Part shown: positions 26,499 through 33,161 of the stretch, one piece after another
Numbering within the stretch: position 1 is the stretch's first letter
How the letters are laid out: every line of letters begins with the position of its first letter
Source of the DNA: a virus
Reading direction: 5' to 3' (one strand)
Length of the DNA stretch: 35,265 nucleotides
IMG/VR virus record: IMGVR_UViG_3300030430_002669
Location: 1-35,265 of that record
The notes under the pieces: model-generated
Told to the model about the DNA's origin: nothing
The model's input: the letters and a program-made list of their open reading frames with translations, nothing else
The model's database searches: none
Translations under genes and position numbers: made by a program

Positions 26499-26783
26499 TT
26501 ATTTTAAATTATCTATCTTTTGTTCTACTCGAACCATTTGTGCTTTTATCTCTTTTACGTCTTCTTGGGTTGCCATTATGGTTTGTCTAATAAGTTGGTC
26601 TTTCATATCAAACTCCATACGAGTAACCTCTGGATCTGGAGGAAGTGGAAGTTGTTTTGCTTCTGTTATATCTGCTTGAAGTGTAAACCACATTCCAACT
26701 AATGTAAATATTAATGCAGCTATTCCTGCTAAAGTTTTTATACTTATCTGTATCTGACTATTTTCATCTAGCTGCTTTGCCAT
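26499..26783 (-). CDS. Membrane-anchored coiled-coil protein, possible inner-membrane spanin-like protein (94 aa)
   Basis: One hydrophobic span (about 14-36, IKTLAGIAALIFTLVGMWFT) after a short N-terminus, then a Pro-rich linker (LPLPPDPE) and a C-terminal coiled coil (QEDVKEIKAQMVRVEQKIDN). This layout resembles an inner-membrane spanin or XhlA-type lysis helper, with the coil in the periplasm. I cannot identify a matching outer lipoprotein. It lies one base after the outer-membrane barrel gene and four bases before the thioredoxin-like gene, so a joint role in the envelope is plausible but inferred. Confidence 0.65.
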   Translation of the reverse strand: MAKQLDENSQIQISIKTLAGIAALIFTLVGMWFTLQADITEAKQLPLPPDPEVTRMEFDMKDQLIRQTIMATQEDVKEIKAQMVRVEQKIDNLK

Positions 26784-26784
26784 G

Positions 26785-27894
26785 TTAAAATATTAAATAA
26801 TTTATACCTGTTCTGATATTATATGAGTCTATCTCCCAGAACCTTACATATCTTCCTTCTACAAATATACTAAATTGTTTATTAATTTTACTACCCATGA
26901 TAAAACCCACGTCAAAATCAATGTTTACGCCATTATACTCATAAGAATATCTACTTAAACCCATGTGAAGTGGATATATTGAAGCCCAAAGATGAGCCCA
27001 AAAATTATCTTTATATATATAATAGTCTGCACCTAGTACAGCAGAAAGTTCATGTTGAAATCCTCTAACCTCTACTTGTTCCCTATTATATCTTTCAACT
27101 ATTTTAGGAAACTCTTCTCTAAAAAACTCTTGATTAGTTCCTATATTTTTAATATCAGGAAACTCACTTACTGGCACATCATCATAATGACTCCAATTAT
27201 CATAAGCATGAGGTGGTACATTTTTATACCAAATAGCTAAGTAATTTTCTGTAAAAGGTATTTGTAGTAAGAAATCCCAATACCCATACATATAAGCTAG
27301 TTCTCTTAAATCATTATTATTTTTTAACCAATCATCTATTGGAGAATAACCATACACAGGGTGAGACCTATGAGCAGCCCCTATAGTAATATCTAAACTT
27401 CCAAAGTTTTTTCTATACCTAACCTCTGCATCTGAATATTGAAGATTTACTATATTGTTATCTACATAAGATGCTCTTGATGTAAAGTTATCAGAAATGT
27501 ATCTTAATCTATATTCATGTTGGCTAAAAATTATTTCACGATTTCTAACTCTTGAAAATTCTAAAAGATACTCTAGTCCTGAAGCGTTTGATATGGTGGC
27601 ATAATCACTAACTTCATTTTCTTGACCTGTATAAAATTGATTTTGTTTTACCTGATAGTCAAACCTTGCTATTTTTCTAAGACCAAAAGTTAAATTTATT
27701 CCAGGAGGGTTAGCTCTTGTTATCTCACTTAGAGTTCCTGCACCACCAAAGTTTTCCACACCACTTACCAAAAAATCTTGTTTTTCCACAAATGGAGCAG
27801 ACGTTGAATAACTTGTGTATAATGTTGCAAATCTTAGGAGTTGTGCACTTGCAGTTGTTGTCCATATTAATAATATTAAAATTAATTTTTTCAT
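26785..27894 (-). CDS. Predicted outer-membrane beta-barrel protein with signal peptide (369 aa)
   Basis: A clear Sec signal peptide (MKKLILILLIWTTTASAQ, cleavage after ASA or near it) starts the protein. The rest alternates polar and aromatic residues in beta strands (YLLEFSRVRNREIIF, LDITIGAAHRSH, FWAHLWASIYPLHMGL, FSIFVEGRYVRFWE). It ends in NYLIF, and a final Phe is the usual signal for insertion into the outer membrane. I do not recognise a family. A phage-encoded outer-membrane protein could block re-infection, help lysis or alter the cell surface; these are guesses. Host origin is possible, but base composition matches the neighbours. It overlaps the upstream basic gene by one base. 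Confidence 0.7.
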   Translation of the reverse strand: MKKLILILLIWTTTASAQLLRFATLYTSYSTSAPFVEKQDFLVSGVENFGGAGTLSEITRANPPGINLTFGLRKIARFDYQVKQNQFYTGQENEVSDYATISNASGLEYLLEFSRVRNREIIFSQHEYRLRYISDNFTSRASYVDNNIVNLQYSDAEVRYRKNFGSLDITIGAAHRSHPVYGYSPIDDWLKNNNDLRELAYMYGYWDFLLQIPFTENYLAIWYKNVPPHAYDNWSHYDDVPVSEFPDIKNIGTNQEFFREEFPKIVERYNREQVEVRGFQHELSAVLGADYYIYKDNFWAHLWASIYPLHMGLSRYSYEYNGVNIDFDVGFIMGSKINKQFSIFVEGRYVRFWEIDSYNIRTGINYLIF

Positions 27895-28145
27895 TATGCC
27901 TCTCTTACCTTTTTAGCTACAGCCTTACTATATTTAGCAAACTGTTTACCTTTTCTTCTAGCTCTTCTTTTAGCTCTGTTTGTTGCAGCTTTTTGACTTG
28001 CAGTTAAAGATTCTCTAACAGACTTAGGTAAATATCTTCCTCTTTGTCCTACAGGTTTTTTCTTATCTTCTTTGTTAACGTAATCCCAATCTTGTTCACC
28101 CCAATCCTTTAAACTTTTTTGTGATTTTTTTAAAGCCTTACCCAT
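27894..28145 (-). CDS. Very basic small protein with RGRYLPKSVRESL motif (83 aa)
   Basis: About a third of the residues are Lys or Arg. The N-terminal part has SLKDWGEQDWDYVNKEDKKK and then RGRYLPKSVRESLTASQKAA, a pattern I recall from short proteins of marine phages and large viruses. The rest is basic (NRAKRRARRKGKQFAKYSKA). It has no membrane segment. It probably binds nucleic acid, perhaps the packaged DNA. It overlaps its neighbours by one base on each side, the third of four basic small genes between 27894 and 28649 and thus clearly co-transcribed. Function is unknown. Confidence 0.65.
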   Translation of the reverse strand: MGKALKKSQKSLKDWGEQDWDYVNKEDKKKPVGQRGRYLPKSVRESLTASQKAATNRAKRRARRKGKQFAKYSKAVAKKVREA

Positions 28146-28333
28146 TATCTATACCCTCCTCCTGCTTTTTTATAAGCCTTAGCAAGCATTTGAGCCTTTC
28201 TTGCAGACCACTGACCAGGAGCACCACCTTTACCTCCAGCCTTTATTCTATTGAATATACGCTTTCTCATTTCTGGTTTTGTGTAATTACCAGCTTTATT
28301 TACTGTGCTTTTTCTTTTTACTGCTTTTGCCAT
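28145..28333 (-). CDS. Small basic protein with KGGAPGQWSARKAQ motif (62 aa)
   Basis: The sequence RIKAGGKGGAPGQWSARKAQ followed by MLAKAYKKAGGGYR is a short conserved unit that I associate with marine phage and virus proteins (perhaps DUF5872). No function is known to me. It is very basic and has no membrane segment or enzyme motif. The gene starts with an ATG one base after the upstream stop and overlaps the next gene by one base. The motif supports a real gene despite the small size. Confidence 0.7.
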   Translation of the reverse strand: MAKAVKRKSTVNKAGNYTKPEMRKRIFNRIKAGGKGGAPGQWSARKAQMLAKAYKKAGGGYR

Positions 28334-28334
28334 A

Positions 28335-28649
28335 TTACCATTTTACTTTATCTGCCCAATACGCTGCAGACATTTTACCTTTTGCTATATTTTTTGCGTG
28401 CCTTGCTTTAAAAGATTTTCTTTTAGCTTTCATTCTAGCACTTTCTCCTTTTTTAGGTGGTCCTGCTGTTCCAGATAATGTTCCAACTTTTTTACCTTGT
28501 TGACCAAACCTTATTGTTTTTATTTTATTTCCTTCTTTTGCTACTACAATATGAGATTTAGTAGGATGATTAGGTGTACGCTTTGCTTTGTTATAACCTG
28601 ATACTCCTGCTTTTTTTAATCTATTGTCTTTTTTTACTGCTTTAGCCAT
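28335..28649 (-). CDS. Basic small protein with KARHAKNIAKGKMSAAYWAD motif (104 aa)
   Basis: Start chosen at 28649 (MAKAVKKDNRLKKAGVSGYN), because it sits in a TAATG overlap with the upstream stop, and the conserved pattern begins there; the frame opens further upstream, but that part lies inside the membrane-protein gene. The C-terminal block KARHAKNIAKGKMSAAYWAD and the middle RTPNHPTKSHIVVAKEG match a family common in marine cyanophages and other phages (perhaps DUF6321). It is Lys/Arg-rich and likely binds nucleic acid or is packaged; this is inference. Confidence 0.75.
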   Translation of the reverse strand: MAKAVKKDNRLKKAGVSGYNKAKRTPNHPTKSHIVVAKEGNKIKTIRFGQQGKKVGTLSGTAGPPKKGESARMKAKRKSFKARHAKNIAKGKMSAAYWADKVKW

Positions 28650-28861
28650 TATTTTTTTGCAAATTTTTCTACTCCTGATATTCCAAAGCATCCTAAAACT
28701 ACCCACACAAAAGAATTATACACATACTCATTTATAATTAATCCTTTTCCTAGCCATCCTGTAATAAGATCTGCAATCATTATAAGACACATTATAGCAA
28801 AAGCTATAAATCCTACTATAGCCTTTTCATTCCAATCGTTACTATCTTTAAATATATTCAT
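28649..28861 (-). CDS. Small two-span membrane protein, holin-like (70 aa)
   Basis: Two hydrophobic stretches (about 14-36, AIVGFIAFAIMCLIMIADLI, and about 46-63, VYNSFVWVVLGCFGISGV), a polar start and a basic end (EKFAKK). This is the shape of a class II holin, and I recall similar proteins in marine phages. A clearer holin lies in the lysis cassette, so this may be a second holin, an antiholin or an unrelated membrane protein. It overlaps neighbours by one base on both sides. Confidence 0.6.
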   Translation of the reverse strand: MNIFKDSNDWNEKAIVGFIAFAIMCLIMIADLITGWLGKGLIINEYVYNSFVWVVLGCFGISGVEKFAKK

Positions 28862-29100
28862 TATTCTTCAATATTACTTGTCCACTCATTAGTTTGCATT
28901 ACAGCTTTTATTTCAGAGTGAGTGTAAGTTGTTTTACCATTTAAAAAATCTGGTTGTTCACCATTATATTTTACTAAAGCTTTAGTACCATCAACACTAT
29001 ACCTTAACATAGAAGCGTTTCTATTTATAAGTTTAGAAAAATCTATAATAGATTCTTCGTCTGTAATTTCTGTAGTATTTAATATTACGTATGTAATCAT
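28861..29100 (-). CDS. Small acidic hypothetical protein (79 aa)
   Basis: A mixed alpha/beta protein with VILNTTEITDEESIIDFSKL, SVDGTKALVKYNGEQPDFL and HSEIKAVMQTNEW. I recall such a protein in marine phages between tail fibre and lysis genes, but no function. There is no membrane span or catalytic motif. It starts at an ATG 12 bases after the adhesin gene and overlaps the next gene by one base. Confidence 0.65.
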   Translation of the reverse strand: MITYVILNTTEITDEESIIDFSKLINRNASMLRYSVDGTKALVKYNGEQPDFLNGKTTYTHSEIKAVMQTNEWTSNIEE

Positions 29101-29112
29101 ATCATCTATTTA

Positions 29113-30336
29113 TTAAGGAGTAGGGGTATCAGATGAGAATATAGTACCACCAGATGTTATGCCTGGTTTACCATTAAGTTTTTGTAGTGAAACATTATCC
29201 ACTGTAAAGGTATAAGATCCACTACTAGTTTCTCTTTCAATAGCTAACTCATCTGAATTACTATTAGCTACAAAATACTTTACAACATTTTGTGGGCCTC
29301 CAGTCATTGTAACTGATCTTTCTGCAAAAGCTGACAAACCACCATTACCACCAACATCATCTCTAAATCTCATAAGTTTACCTGCAGTACCATTAACAAT
29401 CGCAGTTAATTTATAAGTACTTCCTGATGTATAAGTTACAGCCTGTGTTAATTTACCATATGTGGAACCTACATTTGTAAATGTAGCTACTCCATTATCT
29501 ATAACTGTTGTAGTTCCACTACCTGGTGACCTTTCCCAAGGAGAATCTGTAGTTTCATAAGTATTAGAAATTGAAAAATCACCATTAACAACTAAGTTAT
29601 TTCCAAACCCAGGATTATCTTGATCATGAACTATACCATTTGATTTATCATCAAAAAAACCATCACCCATTTTGTAATAAACTTGCAAAGCAGAACTATT
29701 ATTATAATTGCCTTGATCAAAAGTTAAATTAAGTGGAGATCCACCATTATAAATAGCTGTTGCATTATCGCTATTTAAAGCAGTATTGAATATAGCAAAC
29801 TCATCTATACCTCCATCAAAAGGACTATTAACGCTTCCTTGATTGTTTTTAGCTCCTATAAAAAGATTTCTAGTAGTAGTAAAAGCACCATGATTGGTAT
29901 CAGTTAATGTACCACTGCTTATTGTAACTGAACTTCCATTTACATAAAGAACTACAGATGTATTTGCACTTGAATTTTTTGTAACAGAAATAAGTATATG
30001 TGTCCAAGAACTTGCAGCACCATCACTAAAAGGCTGAGGGTCAGTTCTAAAACTAGCTGATTGATTATTAGACTCAAATATAAATCTTATGTCTCCATTA
30101 GTATCTACTTGAGCTTGAATTTGATCCTCATTATTATCATTTGATCCAAAAAAACACTCTAAAGAAGCAGGTTGACCATCATTTGGTTTAACCCAAAAAC
30201 TAAAAGTAAAACTATTTCTAAAGACATCTTGAAAAGTTTGACCTGTATCTATAAAGTCATCAGTACCATCAAAGCTAGCACTATACTTAGCTTCTACTGC
30301 TTGAATAGATGATATGTTACTTGCAAGACTAAGCAT
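29113..30336 (-). CDS. Adhesin or tail-associated protein with LamG and carbohydrate-binding modules (407 aa)
   Basis: Residues about 18-205 form a LamG/concanavalin-like domain: YSASFDGTDDFIDTG, FTFSFWVKPNDG, the central WTHILISVTKN, and GGIDEFAIFNTALNSDNATA near its end. Residues about 245-390 resemble a CBM4/9-type sugar-binding module (NLVVNGDFSISN ... FTVDNVSLQKL). There is no membrane segment. It probably binds surface glycans and helps attachment. The role is inferred from domains and from its place at the head of the late operon, between a small virion protein and small genes. The extended N-terminus (1-15) is hydrophobic and could be a weak anchor or only a virion-attachment segment. 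Confidence 0.75.
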   Translation of the reverse strand: MLSLASNISSIQAVEAKYSASFDGTDDFIDTGQTFQDVFRNSFTFSFWVKPNDGQPASLECFFGSNDNNEDQIQAQVDTNGDIRFIFESNNQSASFRTDPQPFSDGAASSWTHILISVTKNSSANTSVVLYVNGSSVTISSGTLTDTNHGAFTTTRNLFIGAKNNQGSVNSPFDGGIDEFAIFNTALNSDNATAIYNGGSPLNLTFDQGNYNNSSALQVYYKMGDGFFDDKSNGIVHDQDNPGFGNNLVVNGDFSISNTYETTDSPWERSPGSGTTTVIDNGVATFTNVGSTYGKLTQAVTYTSGSTYKLTAIVNGTAGKLMRFRDDVGGNGGLSAFAERSVTMTGGPQNVVKYFVANSNSDELAIERETSSGSYTFTVDNVSLQKLNGKPGITSGGTIFSSDTPTP

Positions 30337-30339
30337 ATA

Positions 30340-30714
30340 TTATACTGGTGCAAAGTAACAAATACAAGCTCCTGAGTGAAGCTCTACTTTATCCCATCTA
30401 CCAAAAACTGTAATACCTTTTGGAAATACTTGACCACTAGCATCAACACTTAAATCTGTTCCATTTGCTGAAGCACCAATACCATTTGTAGCATCATCTA
30501 AATCATTTTCTGCAGTAAGAGTACTAAAAGACCCTACTTCACCACCTAAAGTTTCTAAGTCATGAAATTGAGTATCCTCTAAAAAAGTTATAGAACAAAT
30601 ATATCTTGTTGCTGAAGATCCACTTAAATCAATTAAGTCATCATCACCATCTAAATATGTAGATCCATACTGACCTAAACTTGCCTCTTGAAATTTTCCC
30701 CCTGATAAAGCCAT
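30340..30714 (-). CDS. Small virion-type protein (124 aa), first gene of the minus-strand block
   Basis: Starts MALSGGKFQEASLGQYGSTY and ends with PKGITVFGRWDKVELHSGAC and ICYFAP. The closing block (TVFGRWDKVEL, then a beta strand) is one I recall from short structural proteins in marine phages. It is mostly beta and acidic, without signal peptide or membrane span. It is the first gene after the divergent promoter region, and its ATG follows an A/T-rich leader with no Shine-Dalgarno sequence. Decoration or tail accessory protein are both possible; I cannot separate them. Confidence 0.65.
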   Translation of the reverse strand: MALSGGKFQEASLGQYGSTYLDGDDDLIDLSGSSATRYICSITFLEDTQFHDLETLGGEVGSFSTLTAENDLDDATNGIGASANGTDLSVDASGQVFPKGITVFGRWDKVELHSGACICYFAPV

Positions 30715-30747
30715 AATATTTTATTTTAATAATTTTTTTGTTATATG

Positions 30748-30755
30748 CAAATGTA
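30748..30755 (-). promoter_or_regulatory. Divergent promoter, minus-strand -7 box (TACATTTG)
   Basis: On the minus strand TACATTTG matches TAnnTTTG 33 bases before the ATG of the 124-residue gene, at the head of the whole 30-kb minus block. The same octamer occurs at 2478-2485. A -33 TTTG is not evident. It faces away from the plus-strand box at 30786-30793. Confidence 0.5.
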
Positions 30756-30785
30756 GCAATTATTTTTTAATTATAATAAAATTAT

Positions 30786-30793
30786 TATATTTG
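30786..30793 (+). promoter_or_regulatory. Divergent promoter, plus-strand -7 box (TATATTTG)
   Basis: TATATTTG matches the Bacteroidetes -7 element and ends 20 bases before the ATG of the winged-helix gene. A T-rich stretch lies where -33 is expected but without a TTTG. The same octamer heads the scaffold-capsid transcript at 18003-18010. Confidence 0.5.
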
Positions 30794-30813
30794 TCATAAT
30801 TTAAGTTAATTTA

Positions 30814-31137
30814 ATGAGGAATTATTTAAAGTATCTTAGTGATACTATATATTCCTTTCAAAGGAAGTATGATCTTTCAGATAATCAGTTAAAGTTCCTT
30901 TTATTTATAAATGATGAAAAAGGTTCTTTTACTAAAAGATTTATAAAGGAAAGTATTTATGTTAGTAAAAATTTTATTGATAATAAATTTCCTGACCTTG
31001 TAAAACGAGATTATATTTTTATCTTTGAAAAAAGAGTTTGGGGCTCAACATTACCTAATAAGTATAGAGTAACAAGTAAAACAAACAGGTTAGTAAACAG
31101 ATTTTATAACGTCCTAGAAGGACACGAACAAATTTAA
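30814..31137 (+). CDS. Small winged-helix-type protein, possible regulator (107 aa)
   Basis: The order of helices (LSDNQLKFLLFINDEKGSFT, then KESIYVSKNFIDNKFPDLVK) followed by a hairpin (RDYIFIFEKR ... NKYRVTSKTNRLVNRFY) looks like a MarR-like winged-helix domain: turn, recognition helix, then wing. I recall close relatives in marine phages ending in a similar LVNRFYNVLEGHE segment. It is basic overall and should bind DNA. Its place next to the divergent promoters suggests control of late genes in both directions, by analogy only. The start is an ATG 20 bases after a promoter-like box. Confidence 0.65.
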   Translation: MRNYLKYLSDTIYSFQRKYDLSDNQLKFLLFINDEKGSFTKRFIKESIYVSKNFIDNKFPDLVKRDYIFIFEKRVWGSTLPNKYRVTSKTNRLVNRFYNVLEGHEQI

Positions 31138-31138
31138 T

Positions 31139-31522
31139 ATGTATCACTCAAAACAAAAAAAAGCAACACATGGTGCTAAAATGAAAAAAGCCTTAGGTGG
31201 AATGGCTATGAAAAAAATGAAGATGATGGAAAAAGGTGGAAAATTAAAAATGGTTAAAGGTCCAGATGGTAAAATGGTTCCATTCTTTGCAGCAGATGGA
31301 AAAGGAAAAATGGCAATGGGTGGAAGAATGGGAAGTAAAGAAATGATGGAAAGTATGAAAAAAGATGATAAAATGTTAGGACATGGAGGGAAAATGAAAA
31401 AAATGGGACATGGTGGTGGAGTAATGCTTATTATGCCTGTAAAAAAATCTAAAAAGAAAGCAGCTATGGGAGCTAAAATGAAAAACATGAAAGCTCGTTA
31501 TGGTGCTAAAATGAAAAAATAA
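31139..31522 (+). CDS. Met/Lys/Gly-rich low-complexity protein (127 aa)
   Basis: About 24 of 127 residues are Met and more than a quarter are Lys, with many Gly. Short units recur: GAKMKK, GGKMKKMGHGGG, GGKLKM. In the middle is VKGPDGKMVPFFAADGKGKM, and I recall similar AADGKG blocks in marine phage proteins. It has no Cys, and several His lie in GHGG repeats. It should be disordered and bind nucleic acid or metals; the function is unknown. It starts two bases after the regulator gene and ends six bases before the fibre gene. A 114-residue open frame on the opposite strand is only its shadow. Confidence 0.75.
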   Translation: MYHSKQKKATHGAKMKKALGGMAMKKMKMMEKGGKLKMVKGPDGKMVPFFAADGKGKMAMGGRMGSKEMMESMKKDDKMLGHGGKMKKMGHGGGVMLIMPVKKSKKKAAMGAKMKNMKARYGAKMKK

Positions 31523-31528
31523 ATTTAA

Positions 31529-33157
31529 ATGAAGTCACCCCTAGTAAAGGGTATTGGTGAAGTAGTCACTGATTATGGTACCAAAATAATAAGAATATTT
31601 AAAAAAGGGCTACTGGGACGTAGCCTTTTTGATTTCTATGGAGATATCAAAGCCAATGCTCTTAGAGTAAAAGAATCTACAAATGTACCTACAACTCCTT
31701 TTGATAAAGAGGGTGGAGTTTTATATGTAAAGTCTTCTGATGGAAAACTATTTTATAAAAGTAATGAGGTTAGTGAAACAGACTTAACTAGCACAGCAGC
31801 TAGTATAGGGGATCTTACAGATGTTGATCTTACTGGTACTGTAGTAAATCATATATTAGTTTTTGATGGAAGTAAGTTTAAGACTAGGTTAGCACAAGAT
31901 GTTATTAATACTCCAGCTATATTTACTTTCACTACTCAATCATTTTCGTCTTCTAATTTACCTACAGCAACTCAATTAGTGGGAGATGATAGTGTTACGT
32001 TTAAAGCTGCTGGTGCTATTTCATTTGCTGCTACATATTTTCCAGATGGTGCAGCTCCTAACGATGCTAAAATACAAATTAAAATACGTAATGCTTTAGG
32101 TACTAGCACTATATTTAATGATGGTTCAAGTAACATTATAGCTAGTAATTTATCAAGTTTTCAAAATTTAAATAGCATGACAGCTACTGCTTTTACATCA
32201 GGGTCAAACTCATTTGATATAAAGCATCCTGAACCATCTACCACAAGTACATCTACTTACCCTAGTATCCAATTTCAATTATCAGTTCAAGAGGCTCTTG
32301 GTGGCTCTTTTGTTAACTTTACTACAACAACTTTAACAGTTAGTTTTGCTAATAAAATATTTAGTGGTGTAAGTAGTCAAACTAGTTTAACTGAGAGTCA
32401 AATAGAGGCATTAAGTCAATCTTCAATTAGCACAGGTTTCACTTCTTCAACTTCAACTTTAAATGCAGGGTCAGGTGAATTTTTATATAGGGCTGTACCT
32501 GCAAGATATGCTGATTATCATATAAATTATACTAATGCTGATGGTACTACTTTACAAACAGGAGATACTTTTGGTTTTACATATAATGGAATTACTTGTC
32601 CATTTATTAAGTTAACTGCAGTACCTGTCACTAATAGTAGTAGTTTTCAGGAAGATTATGATGTTTTTAAATCAGTAAAATCTAATTTAGGTAGTGGAAC
32701 TATAGCTTTTTCAACAAGTAGTTTAAATAAATCTAATACTATTATTGGTATCACTAAAAGGAGTGCTCATTCAGATATGGTCGCTGATGATTTAAAAGCT
32801 GCATCAACAGGAGATACTTTAAACACTAACCAAACTTTTATAATTCAAAGTAGCATATTAACTTCTGTTACAGGAACTTTTAATTTAAGTGTAAGCTCTG
32901 GTCATAGTTTAGGTAATACCATTAAAGTATTTTTTGCGTTTCCAGATCATATGACTAATGCTGATGCAGTAAAATTTAATCTTCCAGGATCTCCAGTTGG
33001 TGGATTTAGTGGTGGTAATAGCCCAAGCCCAGCTACTTTAGATGATGTTGAAAATGCAAATGGATTTTTAGAAAGGTATAGAATATATATATCAGATAAT
33101 ACTAATATATTATCAAGTGGAACTTCTGGAACAATAACTTTAACAGCTACAACATAA
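31529..33157 (+). CDS. Tail fibre-type protein (542 aa)
   Basis: The first 50 residues (KGIGEVVTDYGTKIIRIFKK, then GLLGRSLFDFYGDIKANALR) probably attach to the virion. Next comes a fibre-type segment GGVLYVKSSDGKLFYKSNEV and SIGDLTDVDLTGTVVNHILV, a signature of phage fibres with collagen-like or beta linkers. The rest is Ser/Thr/Gly/Asn-rich beta sequence (about 130-540). It has no enzyme motif, chaperone domain or signal peptide. It ends in two consecutive TAA stops. It is probably a host-contact fibre; the next gene is another. A terminator-shaped hairpin overlaps codons 25-34. Confidence 0.75.
   Translation: MKSPLVKGIGEVVTDYGTKIIRIFKKGLLGRSLFDFYGDIKANALRVKESTNVPTTPFDKEGGVLYVKSSDGKLFYKSNEVSETDLTSTAASIGDLTDVDLTGTVVNHILVFDGSKFKTRLAQDVINTPAIFTFTTQSFSSSNLPTATQLVGDDSVTFKAAGAISFAATYFPDGAAPNDAKIQIKIRNALGTSTIFNDGSSNIIASNLSSFQNLNSMTATAFTSGSNSFDIKHPEPSTTSTSTYPSIQFQLSVQEALGGSFVNFTTTTLTVSFANKIFSGVSSQTSLTESQIEALSQSSISTGFTSSTSTLNAGSGEFLYRAVPARYADYHINYTNADGTTLQTGDTFGFTYNGITCPFIKLTAVPVTNSSSFQEDYDVFKSVKSNLGSGTIAFSTSSLNKSNTIIGITKRSAHSDMVADDLKAASTGDTLNTNQTFIIQSSILTSVTGTFNLSVSSGHSLGNTIKVFFAFPDHMTNADAVKFNLPGSPVGGFSGGNSPSPATLDDVENANGFLERYRIYISDNTNILSSGTSGTITLTATT
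31603..31630 (+). terminator. Terminator-shaped hairpin inside the fibre gene
   Basis: AAAAGGGCTAC and GTAGCCTTTTT pair over 11 positions (one G-T wobble) around a six-base loop (TGGGAC) and end in five Ts. The shape is that of a rho-independent terminator, yet it lies within codons 25-34 of the 542-residue gene. The minus-strand copy also ends in a T-run. It may be a leaky attenuator lowering fibre synthesis, or a coincidence of KKGLLGRSLF coding. Confidence 0.4.
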
Positions 33158-33161
33158 TAAG

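Noticed and set aside
28650-28706. Upstream extension of the 104-residue basic gene
   Set aside because: The frame opens 19 codons earlier, but those codons overlap the membrane protein gene and precede the conserved pattern; the TAATG junction fixes the start at 28649.
31144-31488. 114-residue hydrophobic frame opposite the Met-rich gene
   Set aside because: It is the reverse of a repetitive Lys/Met codon stretch (AAA/ATG give TTT/CAT), which yields Phe/Ile/Pro-rich nonsense. The forward gene has fitting spacing with both neighbours.
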